From positions 666,485 to 730,484 of the forward strand of contig NZ_JH993797.1 of NCBI RefSeq assembly GCF_000316115.1: DNA of 64,000 bases, written 5' to 3'. Of this stretch, positions 56,594 through 64,000 are shown piece after piece. The position numbers and the translations under genes are program-made. Origin of the DNA: Leptolyngbya sp. PCC 7375 (GTDB taxonomy: Bacteria; Cyanobacteriota; Cyanobacteriia; Phormidesmidales; Phormidesmidaceae). Positions within the stretch are counted from its first letter, which is position 1; each line of letters opens with the position of its first letter. Below the pieces are notes generated by a model. That model searched no databases and had not been told where the DNA came from. It worked only from the letters and a program-made list of their open reading frames with translations.

Positions 56594-58030
56594 TCAGCCG
56601 AGACGATTGTTAGATGACACGTGATGATGCAGATCATCACTACACTCCTCAACAACATCTGAGTCAGTATGTTGTTGGGGAGTATGATTTTGGGCCGTAT
56701 GATGCTGGAAACTGCGACGAGCATGAATCTCTTCTCCTAAATCAGGTGTGGAAGAGATTGGAAGAGGCTTAAGCATTTTGAGCCCAAATAGTCCGCGTAG
56801 GCCTAGCCTCTCAAACCAGGGCATACCCGTTCCAGTACGGATTTTGGCCATAAAATAGGCTTCGAATGCAGCCTTAACCCAGACGATCCAGGGACCACGT
56901 ACAGCATAGGAATATTTTCGTTTACCAGTCTTAGGATCAGGTAGGACGGGGGCAGCAATATAGGCAATGCCAGTATCGCCAAATTCAGCAAAGCAGAGAG
57001 CTTCTAAAGTAGGAACCTGGTGGGAAGATTGAATAGCGCCAAGGTCAACGGCAATATTGTGGGCTACGGCTGTCGCCATAGCTTCTGCCATTTGGCCACT
57101 TTTGGGTAATCCAATGGGGATTTGGGTTTGATCGGGCTGCCGTAATTTAACACTGACCCCCGCCGCATATATCGAGGGAAAGTCAGGATGGCGCTGGGTT
57201 GGCAAGATGGGAATAAAGCCTTTTTCATCGCCCAGACCCGGCACCGTTTTAATAAAATTAGACCCGTAAAAAGCCGGTAAAACCATGGCGTATTTGAAAG
57301 GTAGCTGACGACCGCTGGCCACGGTTATGTGCCTGTTATCTACGGCTGTAATGGCAGTATTCTCAAGACAGTCAATGCCACGTTTTTGCATCAGGTCTGC
57401 TGTCAACTCTCTGGCATGTTTCACATTAGAGACCCCTAAATGTCCAACATATGGCTCTGGCGTGACATAGGTGATGGAAACTTGTTCTCGTAATCCATGA
57501 CGACGCAATTCATGGTCAGCCATGAGGGCAAACTCATAGGCTGGGCCAAAACAGCCTGCACCAGGCGCGGCTCCAACCACCAGGGGGCCAGGATCTTTGA
57601 GAAAATCAAGCCAGGCCTGACGTGCACCCATAGCATGATCTGGAGTACACACAGACTGGGTATATCCATCATGGGGACCTAGCCCAGGAATTTGATCAAA
57701 GGCCAGGGACGACCCGGTTGCGATCGCAAGGTAGTCATACGGAACAACAAGATTGTCTTCGACGGTAACCGTCTGCGTTTGCGGATTAAGATCTGTCACC
57801 TTACCAGGCACCCAATTTAAGCGATGACGTTTTGCTAAACGAGCAAGATCAAGCTGAACATGCTCTAGTGGTTTCAAGTTTAGGGCGACCGGAATCAATC
57901 CTGGGATAAACGTAAACTTAGGCTCATTAGAGATTAACGTCACTGTATGTTTGCGGGGAAGTAAGTGACGTAACTCATAGGCTGCAGACAGTCCAGCTAG
58001 ACCTGCCCCAATGACAACAACATTTGCCAT
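56594..58030 (-). CDS. sqr: Sulfide:quinone oxidoreductase
   Basis: FAD flavoprotein that oxidises sulfide and passes electrons to the quinone pool at the membrane surface. N-terminal VVVIGAGLAGLSAAYEL binds FAD. Cys128 (SVCTPDHA), Cys160 (GAGCFGPAYEF) and Cys346 (LCFAEFG) are spaced as the three catalytic cysteines of SQR; the first two match their numbering in well-studied SQRs. The C-terminal part (~380-425) has the amphipathic membrane-binding region; a His-rich tail with ECSDDLHHH follows. ATG 58030 is preferred to a TTG at 58042. Confidence 0.9.
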   Translation of the reverse strand: MANVVVIGAGLAGLSAAYELRHLLPRKHTVTLISNEPKFTFIPGLIPVALNLKPLEHVQLDLARLAKRHRLNWVPGKVTDLNPQTQTVTVEDNLVVPYDYLAIATGSSLAFDQIPGLGPHDGYTQSVCTPDHAMGARQAWLDFLKDPGPLVVGAAPGAGCFGPAYEFALMADHELRRHGLREQVSITYVTPEPYVGHLGVSNVKHARELTADLMQKRGIDCLENTAITAVDNRHITVASGRQLPFKYAMVLPAFYGSNFIKTVPGLGDEKGFIPILPTQRHPDFPSIYAAGVSVKLRQPDQTQIPIGLPKSGQMAEAMATAVAHNIAVDLGAIQSSHQVPTLEALCFAEFGDTGIAYIAAPVLPDPKTGKRKYSYAVRGPWIVWVKAAFEAYFMAKIRTGTGMPWFERLGLRGLFGLKMLKPLPISSTPDLGEEIHARRSFQHHTAQNHTPQQHTDSDVVEECSDDLHHHVSSNNRLG

Positions 58031-58405
58031 AGCTAAATTCAATCCTCTATCTTTAAAATTGGCTCAACTAACTGCACAGCTTGCCCTCAACCACCGCACG
58101 AATTCACTGAGCAAGGGACGAGATACTACAGGGTAAAGAAGTTCTGACCTTAATTACTGATTAGTTATATGCTCATAATAATAGAAAAGTAAAAAAAAAG
58201 CTTGCACTTATTGAAAACATAGCTTGATGCAATAAACAGCTAGCTTTTGTGATACATATAAGCTTTATTGTTAGCCGAATTCAGCCCATCTATTGAAATA
58301 CTTGAGATAAATAAAAAGCTGCTAGATAAGGTTTGACTGTGCCGTTTTCAAGTAGCCAAAGTAGGATGGTTAGCATAGGTCCTGGGCTCGGGACTGAGGC
58401 CGATC
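58031..58405. other. Divergent region sqr / saccharopine-dehydrogenase-like gene
   Basis: 375 AT-rich bases with an A tract at 58190-58199. ACTAATCA occurs here on the minus strand (58158-58165) and upstream of the 118-residue gene (56026-56033), which is too little to call an operator. No gene is seen. Confidence 0.4.
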
Positions 58406-59164
58406 ATGAAAAATAATCTAACCATATTAATTCTGGGAGGATATGGGAGAACAGGAAAACTGTTTTGTCGCCATCTCCTCCAAGCAACCCACGTCAACAT
58501 TATCGTCGCAGGTAGGAGGCTCAAAAAAGCCACAGAATTTGTCAATCAATTAAAAAAAGAATTTTCACCCCAACGAATTGCGGCTCGCTATGTTGATGCC
58601 TCTGATGTAGCGAGTCTGCATAGCGCTCTCCATGACATTGATCTTCTGTTGGTGGCTGCTACTACCACACCATGGGCAAAGCAGATCGCAGAAGCAGCCA
58701 TTGCAACCCATACTGACTATTTAGATATCTATTTTCAGCAAACCGTATATCCCATATTAGAAACTCTGCAACACCAGATAACGGCGGCTGGATGCTGCTT
58801 TATTACCCAGGCAGGCTTTCATCCTGGACTACCAGCCACCGTTATTCGCCATGGGGCTGACTATTTTGATCAGTATGACAAAGCGATTGTCGCTTTTGTA
58901 ATGAATACTCGGCTTGACAATTCTGAGTCTCTCTACGAGTTAGTAGATATGGTAGCCGATTATCGACCTGAAATTTATCAAAATGGTCAATGGAAAATTG
59001 GCACCTATCAAGATGCTATCAATATTGATTATGGGCCTAAGTTTGGTGTGCGCAGTAGCATGCCCATCGATATGATAGAAATCAAATCTTTGCCAGAAAG
59101 TCTAGGGTTACAAGAAACAGGAATTTATACAACAGGATTTAATTGGTTTATAGACTATCTAATC

Positions 59165-60549
59165 GGGTATGACCTCGGACTGATGTAAAGATAAAATCTA
59201 GCCTTCGAGAGAGAATCCATACTGATTAATTTTGGTCCAAAACTGTTGCCATCTGCCTGTTGTATACGTGAGTGTTCTCAAACTTAATACCACCCCAGCC
59301 CCCGTTCCCTTCCACTTCATCCCAGACCCACATAATCGTTGCTTGACGATGACTTTGCAGGCCGCTTCGGTGACTCCCGACCCAATCGGACGATTTTCTG
59401 CCTGAGTTTGAGCGTAATCCATTTGAGCGTGGTGATTGCGAAAATACGTGATGACCGACTCCATCTGTTCTTTTTTCTTGGCACTGAGGGCATTGAGGTC
59501 GATTTTTTTAAACTCATCTAACAGCGCAACCGCCGCTCCAACGTCGTGTTTTAAGCGATGAGCTTGTTTCTCTAACCAGGCTTGACGGTGCTTTCGACGT
59601 CGAGGAAATAGGACTTTAGCGACGGTTTCCAAGTAGCCACTGGCATGGTAGAAATCTAACACTTGTGAATCGACATAGGGGCCGAGAAAGTCCCAATTTT
59701 CAGGCGCACCATCTGCTAATCCTTGCCGATGCGCATCCGGATACAGGCTCAGCACATGCTCAACCTCACGGGACATCCGGTCGAGAAAGAGGTGTCGTCC
59801 ATATTCAGGCGGGGCAGCTACGTACGTGGTATGCAGACGCTCTCCCTGAGCGTTATACAAACTCAACGTACCGACCATGGCTTGGCGTTCCCCCTCCTCA
59901 CACAACAACATACAGGTCCCATCGAGGCCTAGACTAACTGTTGCTACCGGCTCCGAGACCTTGGGGGTCTGATAATGCCAATCCTCCTCTTTTGCCATGG
60001 CCACAGTCCCCACGGTGTCTGCTAGATTTTGGATAAACGAACGGGCCACTACACGACCATGATTTTCGTTGAGGTCTTCTGCCACCCGCACACTGCTCAT
60101 CTCAGCATATTTGTGGCTAATCTGTTTAGCAAAGCGAGGGGTTGCCGTTCTGATCATGCGCGCATCGGTTTCCAAGGGGCAGAAGGTACTCCCACCCTCG
60201 GACGTTTGGTAGAGATGACGTGCTACCTGCACCGGACCATAGGGGCTTTGATAGACCTTCGCATCCTTGCCTTTGCTCGTCCAACGCTGTCCTGAGCGTT
60301 CAATGGGACTACCATCACTATCGAATTGTTCGAGAGCTTTTTCTGTCGCCAGTTGACCGGCTAAATTCAGCCCTTGCTGAATCTCATTCTCGCTGCCTAA
60401 CATCGTCGTGCCAAAGGGAATAGTTATCTGTATCGTGACACTATTAGCCTCACTACTAACAATCGATGCTGGCATGTTAACGGCCCTGTAGACAATACTT
60501 TTATTTTAGCCGAAACCTCGGAAACTTACATCCAAGTGAGGTCATACCC
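59165..60549. mobile_element. ISKra4-family insertion sequence
   Basis: A 1385-bp element with terminal inverted repeats starting GGGTATGACCTC on both ends (further identity around GATGTAA). It is flanked by an 8-bp direct repeat ATCTAATC (59157-59164 and 60550-60557). Confidence 0.94.
59198..60475 (-). CDS. ISKra4-family transposase
   Basis: A 425-residue DDE transposase (UPF0236-like). Probable catalytic residues: Asp in SLGLDGTCMLL, Asp in QGLADGAPENWDFL, Glu in RPIGSGVTEAACKVIVKQ. The Tnp frame is intact, so the element is probably recent. Confidence 0.9.
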   Translation of the reverse strand: MPASIVSSEANSVTIQITIPFGTTMLGSENEIQQGLNLAGQLATEKALEQFDSDGSPIERSGQRWTSKGKDAKVYQSPYGPVQVARHLYQTSEGGSTFCPLETDARMIRTATPRFAKQISHKYAEMSSVRVAEDLNENHGRVVARSFIQNLADTVGTVAMAKEEDWHYQTPKVSEPVATVSLGLDGTCMLLCEEGERQAMVGTLSLYNAQGERLHTTYVAAPPEYGRHLFLDRMSREVEHVLSLYPDAHRQGLADGAPENWDFLGPYVDSQVLDFYHASGYLETVAKVLFPRRRKHRQAWLEKQAHRLKHDVGAAVALLDEFKKIDLNALSAKKKEQMESVITYFRNHHAQMDYAQTQAENRPIGSGVTEAACKVIVKQRLCGSGMKWKGTGAGVVLSLRTLTYTTGRWQQFWTKINQYGFSLEG

Positions 60550-60932
60550 ATCTAATCTTTCCACTGATCACGCTTTCACAACAGATCAAGAAAGGGTTTC
60601 TTAGGGGGTTTTGGGCAAAGATGCTGGCCTTTGGAATTAATACATTTTCCAATCCCACAGAGGGCGTTGTTTTTTTGCTAAAAGCTGAAGGCAAAAAGGA
60701 CGGACACCTACAACAAATTGATATTATTTTTGAACATGACAGTGCCTATGAGTTTACGGTAATTCCAGTAATTGCCTGTTTGCATCAATATCTTGACGGT
60801 TCGATCCGTAAAGCAGGCCTATGGATGATGGGACACCTCGTGGACCCCGGCAGATTATTGAATGATATGGAAAAGATGAACACCAGGCTGCAAATATGCA
60901 TCAGCCATGGAGATACTGACTTGAGTAATTAA

Positions 60933-61218
60933 TATATTCTTGCTATTGGCGACCAGGTAAACGTTGCTCAGTTCTTTACGTCTATGTTGTTTACTTGATT
61001 AAGCGGCCACTTCATTTGTTGAGGTGGCAGGTCACCAACAACCTGTAGTGTGATAGCGATTCTGTTCTGCAAACCTGAAGACAATTAATTGAGTTAGTTC
61101 TTTGTCATCCAAACCTGTAGCAAGACAATGATACTGCTCATCTCTCATAGCAATGAGTAGTATCATTGTCATTAATGGCATTGGCAATGATAAAACCTAC
61201 ATATAGAGTCACTGCATC
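60933..61218. other. Intergenic region with a long hairpin
   Basis: 286 bases without a gene. An inverted repeat at 61124-61170 has 18-base arms (GACAATGATACTGCTCAT and near-complement, one mismatch) and an 11-base loop, 48 bases before the ComJ-like gene. It may terminate upstream transcription or regulate the next gene. Confidence 0.55.
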
Positions 61219-61836
61219 ATGCAACTAATTGAAGATAAGTCTTTTTATGCAGCACATACCAGACATGTTACTGTACTTCATCCATCAGGTCCTTCTGGTG
61301 ATATGCCAAACGAAGGCTATCAGGCGCGTTATATTCAAGGGTTTGCCTGGTACCCAAATTGTGTCACCTTTAACCTTGCCAATGGTGACAGCTGGCTGAT
61401 GGTTTACCATTCCCAGAAGTTAGAGATACAACCCGAGACCACTCGGGCTATTCTTGTTCCTTTTGCCGTACCTGAGGATGGCTATATTGAAATAACTGGA
61501 AATTTCGATGTCACTAGACTAGATTTACCTACTAGACAATACCAACTCTTATTTGAACTCAGGCTATTAACCAAAGATGAAATCTTTACAACCGAGAAGT
61601 ATTCCAACTTTAGACCGCAGCAAGCAGATGAAGACTTTTTAGAACCACCTGAGCTGTGCACACTGACATTTATCCCAACTGCTGAAAGAATAGAACCAAA
61701 ACTCTTGCGATTTACACCCTGGCATATTCCTAGGGAATTTCGCAAACAAGTTGAAAAGGGATTGATTTCTCTTGAGTCTTTGGTTCCTGAAACCTTAATT
61801 ATGTTTGATGAATTATTAGAAGACAAACTTTATTAG
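61219..61836 (+). CDS. ComJ-like protein
   Basis: A 205-residue protein. The central block YIQGFAWYPNCVTFNL, then TTRAILVPFAVPEDGYIEI and YQLLFELRLLTKDE, resembles ComJ, the inhibitor of the Bacillus competence nuclease NucA; the resemblance is by eye. The C-terminal ~45 residues are acidic and helical. No nuclease gene is adjacent. It precedes a methyltransferase gene on the same strand by 119 bases. Alternative: an unrelated beta-rich accessory protein. Confidence 0.55.
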   Translation: MQLIEDKSFYAAHTRHVTVLHPSGPSGDMPNEGYQARYIQGFAWYPNCVTFNLANGDSWLMVYHSQKLEIQPETTRAILVPFAVPEDGYIEITGNFDVTRLDLPTRQYQLLFELRLLTKDEIFTTEKYSNFRPQQADEDFLEPPELCTLTFIPTAERIEPKLLRFTPWHIPREFRKQVEKGLISLESLVPETLIMFDELLEDKLY

Positions 61837-61955
61837 GTAGTTGACTGAGATAATCTCACTTCACGACCAACAATTATATTTATCCGGCATTAAACCGAGG
61901 CAACATTCATCGAGTATGTTCAATCAGTTCAAACCCACCCAATGATTGGATAAAA

Positions 61956-62924
61956 ATGACTTCAATCTCAAGTTATGTCGAAGGTCTAAGCGAAGACTTA
62001 ATTGCTAAAGGTGCTATAAAAACTATAGCTATCGAAGCCGCATTTCGATCTGTTCAAAGGCATTTATTTCTAGAGAACTTTCAACTTCCTGGTGCTAACA
62101 AGCAAGAATTAGTCATTATAAGCGACGAAATGGAGCAGGAGATATGGAGAACTATTTACTCTGATAGATCTCTTGTTACTCGTTTTAAACAAACTGTCGC
62201 ATCAAGCTCATCATCTGAACCCTCACTGATGGCCCGAATGCTAGAGCAGCTTGAGCTACGACCAGGGTTAAATATCTTAGAAATTGGTCTAGGAACAGGA
62301 TACAACGCTGCTTTATTGGCTGAGATAGTAGGTGCTCAAAATCTTGTAACCTCTCTGGATATCCAGGCTGATGTAGTTGAGCAAACCCATCGGCTATTGA
62401 AGAAAGCTGGATATTCAGAGATAGGAGTATTGTGCTGCGACGGTTTGAAGGGATTCTCACCAAAAGCCCCATACGATAGGATTGTAGCAACTGTTGGTTG
62501 CATGGATTTATCCCCCTACTGGATAGATCAGCTTGACACAGTAGGGCTAATCCTATTCCCGCTCCACCATGCAGGGTGGACACCTTTGCTTAGAGTCAAC
62601 AAGAGTGAAGAAAACCTGATAACCGGCTCAATAGTGGGTATTTCAGGCTTTATGCCTATCGATACCGTTGATAGTAAAGTAAAGATTTGGCCTTTTCGTC
62701 CAGACATACAACCGGTACTTACGCAGATGGAAAGGCTCCCTCTGTTTGATGACCTAGAAGAGCTCCACTCATCCAAATCGTTGGTGTGGGCTTCTTTTCC
62801 CAAAGATTTTTATTATTTTTTATCAATAAAAGACTTTCGTGCATTTTTTAAATGTAGACCACCCGGATACGGTCTATACGATAATTCCAGCGGAATTGTT
62901 TTGGGTGTGATTCTTTTAGGGTAA
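61956..62924 (+). CDS. Protein-L-isoaspartate methyltransferase-like protein with extra domain
   Basis: A 322-residue SAM methyltransferase. N-terminal AFRSVQRHLFLENF, motif I LEIGLGTGYNAALLAEIV and the post-I segment DRIVATVGCMDL place it in the PIMT (Pcm) superfamily. Ordinary Pcm is ~210 residues; the extra ~100 at the C-terminus and changes after motif I are like PIMT homologues that act on specific peptides or proteins. I see no RiPP precursor beside it, so the substrate is unknown. Confidence 0.8.
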   Translation: MTSISSYVEGLSEDLIAKGAIKTIAIEAAFRSVQRHLFLENFQLPGANKQELVIISDEMEQEIWRTIYSDRSLVTRFKQTVASSSSSEPSLMARMLEQLELRPGLNILEIGLGTGYNAALLAEIVGAQNLVTSLDIQADVVEQTHRLLKKAGYSEIGVLCCDGLKGFSPKAPYDRIVATVGCMDLSPYWIDQLDTVGLILFPLHHAGWTPLLRVNKSEENLITGSIVGISGFMPIDTVDSKVKIWPFRPDIQPVLTQMERLPLFDDLEELHSSKSLVWASFPKDFYYFLSIKDFRAFFKCRPPGYGLYDNSSGIVLGVILLG

Positions 62925-62988
62925 AGGTTTGCAACGCAGATTAAGTCTATTGAATAGAATTTGGTAGATTTTAGGGGTCTGAAAGTTC

Positions 62989-63016
62989 AATCTATCTCTC
63001 AAAAAAGAGATAGATT
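62989..63016 (+). terminator. Hairpin after the methyltransferase gene
   Basis: Perfect 11-bp arms AATCTATCTCT / AGAGATAGATT with a six-base loop, 64 bases after the stop. No T tract follows on the plus strand. Confidence 0.6.
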
Positions 63017-63066
63017 CGACGAAAAAAATAATTGTCTCGTGTGCCTGTATCCTCTCCATTCGAATC

Positions 63067-64000
63067 ATGCCAACAGACCTAAGTCTTAGCTTTTTTGAGT
63101 CAGCGTTAGCGCAGTTTAATGAACTCGTCGATAGGTTGAGTTCAGCTGATAGCCAAAATTGGGAGCATGGAAAACTAGAACGTTATATCCATGAGTCGGG
63201 CACAGAACTTTTGCGACGGTTATATCAAGGCCATCTCGACTTGCGTTACGCATCAGAGGACTACCAAAGCGAGGTCGTCGGTAGCGATGGAGAAACCCGC
63301 CCCCATCGTCGAAAACAGACCCAACGGAACCTCGAAACGCTGTTTGGGGAAGTGACCTTAAACCGAGTGGGATACAGCACCCAAAAACCTGAGGTCAGTG
63401 CCCTGTACCCGTCAGATGGGATCTTGAATTTGCCGCCGGACAAATACTCGGATGAACTCCGAAAACGAGTCGCGGTGGAAGCGTCGAAAGTATCGTTTTC
63501 AGAAACGAGTCGGACCATAAGCTCGACGACAGGGGGGGCGATTGGTAAACGCCAATGTGAAGAGGTGACGGTAAAAGTGGCCCAAGACTTTGAGGACTTT
63601 TATGCTCAACGGGCGATAGACCGACGAGTTGCCAGTGATGAGCTATTAGTGATTACCACTGATGGTAAGGGGATTGTGATGCATCCATCAGATCTGCGAG
63701 AAGCCACGGCCAAAGCCGCTCAAAAAGGCCAAGGACTCACCGTCAAAACGTACTCGCTTAAGTCCCGGTCAAAAGCGTCAGCGTAAACGAATGGCCACAG
63801 TCGCATCGGTGTATCATGTGCCTCGATACCCCCGTCAAGCCGACGATATCATCGGTGACCAACGGGACCCGCCCGTGCGACCAGTGATTAGTGACAAACG
63901 AGTGTGGGCCAGTGTTGAGCAAGACGCTAAAACGGTCATTGAACATGCGTTTGTCGAAGCCTCGACTCGAGACCCGGACCATCAACGCGACTGGGTTGTC
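63067..64000 (+). pseudogene. ISKra4-type transposase, frameshifted and cut by the window end
   Basis: The first frame from ATG 63067 runs 239 codons (RNLETLFGEVTLNRVGYS, LLVITTDGKGIVM with a candidate catalytic Asp) and stops at 63786. The expected continuation (LSPGQKRQRKRMATVASVYHV onward) is in another frame and stays open to the window end. The switch fits one extra A in the A5 run at 63722-63726. The protein is clearly different from the ISKra4 transposase at 59198. Terminal repeats were not identified. Confidence 0.8.

Larger units (their letters stand above)
58406..60932 (+). pseudogene. Saccharopine-dehydrogenase-like gene split by ISKra4
   Basis: Two halves of one gene. The first (58406-59164) has a Rossmann motif ILGGYGRTGKLFCRHLL and a catalytic-domain block FITQAGFHPGLPATVIRHG. 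The second (60558-60932) carries the family's C-terminal WGINTFS-like and EHDSAYEFTVIPVIA segments. Removing the IS and one copy of the 8-bp duplication restores a single 377-codon frame through DYLI-FPLITLS. The intact protein is an NAD(P)-dependent oxidoreductase of unknown substrate. The IS fuses the first half to GYDLGLM-stop. Confidence 0.92.

Noticed and set aside
56594..58030. Type II NADH dehydrogenase instead of SQR
   Set aside because: The three cysteines at SQR positions and the ArsR neighbour favour SQR; NDH-2 lacks them.
55981..58170. Shared operator ACTAATCA upstream of 56069 and sqr
   Set aside because: Only eight bases are shared and the distances to the start codons differ; this is below chance expectations for AT-rich DNA.

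Overview
The window is cyanobacterial chromosome. The evidence is a psaM gene for a photosystem I subunit, a ycf35/DUF2997 pair, narM, a RibBA fusion, a ferredoxin-type sulfite reductase, many proteins of cyanobacteria-only families, and roughly thirty HIP1 octamers (GCGATCGC). The exact genus cannot be settled from the sequence alone; moderate GC and several IS families fit a Leptolyngbya/Acaryochloris-like genome.

Layout. 1-6.8 kb: 3' end of serA, then a tight run prmA / small membrane protein / HcyBio (homocysteine biosynthesis), a Pro/Lys/Gly-rich protein and a TPR protein. 6.9-12.6 kb: an RluE-type pseudouridine synthase, a zinc-ribbon/pseudokinase-like/PP2C phosphatase and speA. 12.6-19.2 kb: an Hsp70-like protein with a membrane partner, narM, DUF2997-ycf35-ferredoxin, a DUF4335 protein and a LapA-like protein. 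19.3-28 kb: ubiX overlapping rnr, phoU, psaM (too short for ordinary ORF calling), ribBA and a carboxyl-terminal protease. 28-37 kb: a YdcF-like protein, a GT39-type glycosyltransferase, PhoH with PIN domain and several small unknown proteins. 37.5-48 kb: a GAF-PAS histidine kinase, then an IS-rich stretch (one IS701-type with a frameshifted transposase, two IS4-type with recoverable 10-bp target duplications), a GAF-LuxR regulator and sir. 48-55 kb: an inositol-monophosphatase-like enzyme, a CMD-ECF41 sigma operon with a matching promoter, a hybrid histidine kinase and an ABC-F ATPase. 55.4-58 kb: a sulfide-response locus (ArsR/SqrR-like repressor, an unknown 118-residue protein, sulfide:quinone oxidoreductase). 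58-64 kb: accessory DNA with no HIP1 sites: a saccharopine-dehydrogenase-like gene split by an ISKra4 element, a ComJ-like protein beside a PIMT-like methyltransferase with an extra C-terminal domain, and a second, frameshifted ISKra4-type transposase running off the end.

Most genes are housekeeping or widely conserved. The most interesting signals are the sulfide locus and its IS-broken neighbour, the ECF41 promoter that fits the published motif exactly, a 26-bp palindrome directly upstream of sir, a covarying palindromic repeat family sitting on or near stop codons, an 8 x 16-bp tandem repeat in front of a histidine kinase, and the ComJ-like/PIMT pair. I found no rRNA, tRNA or CRISPR array.
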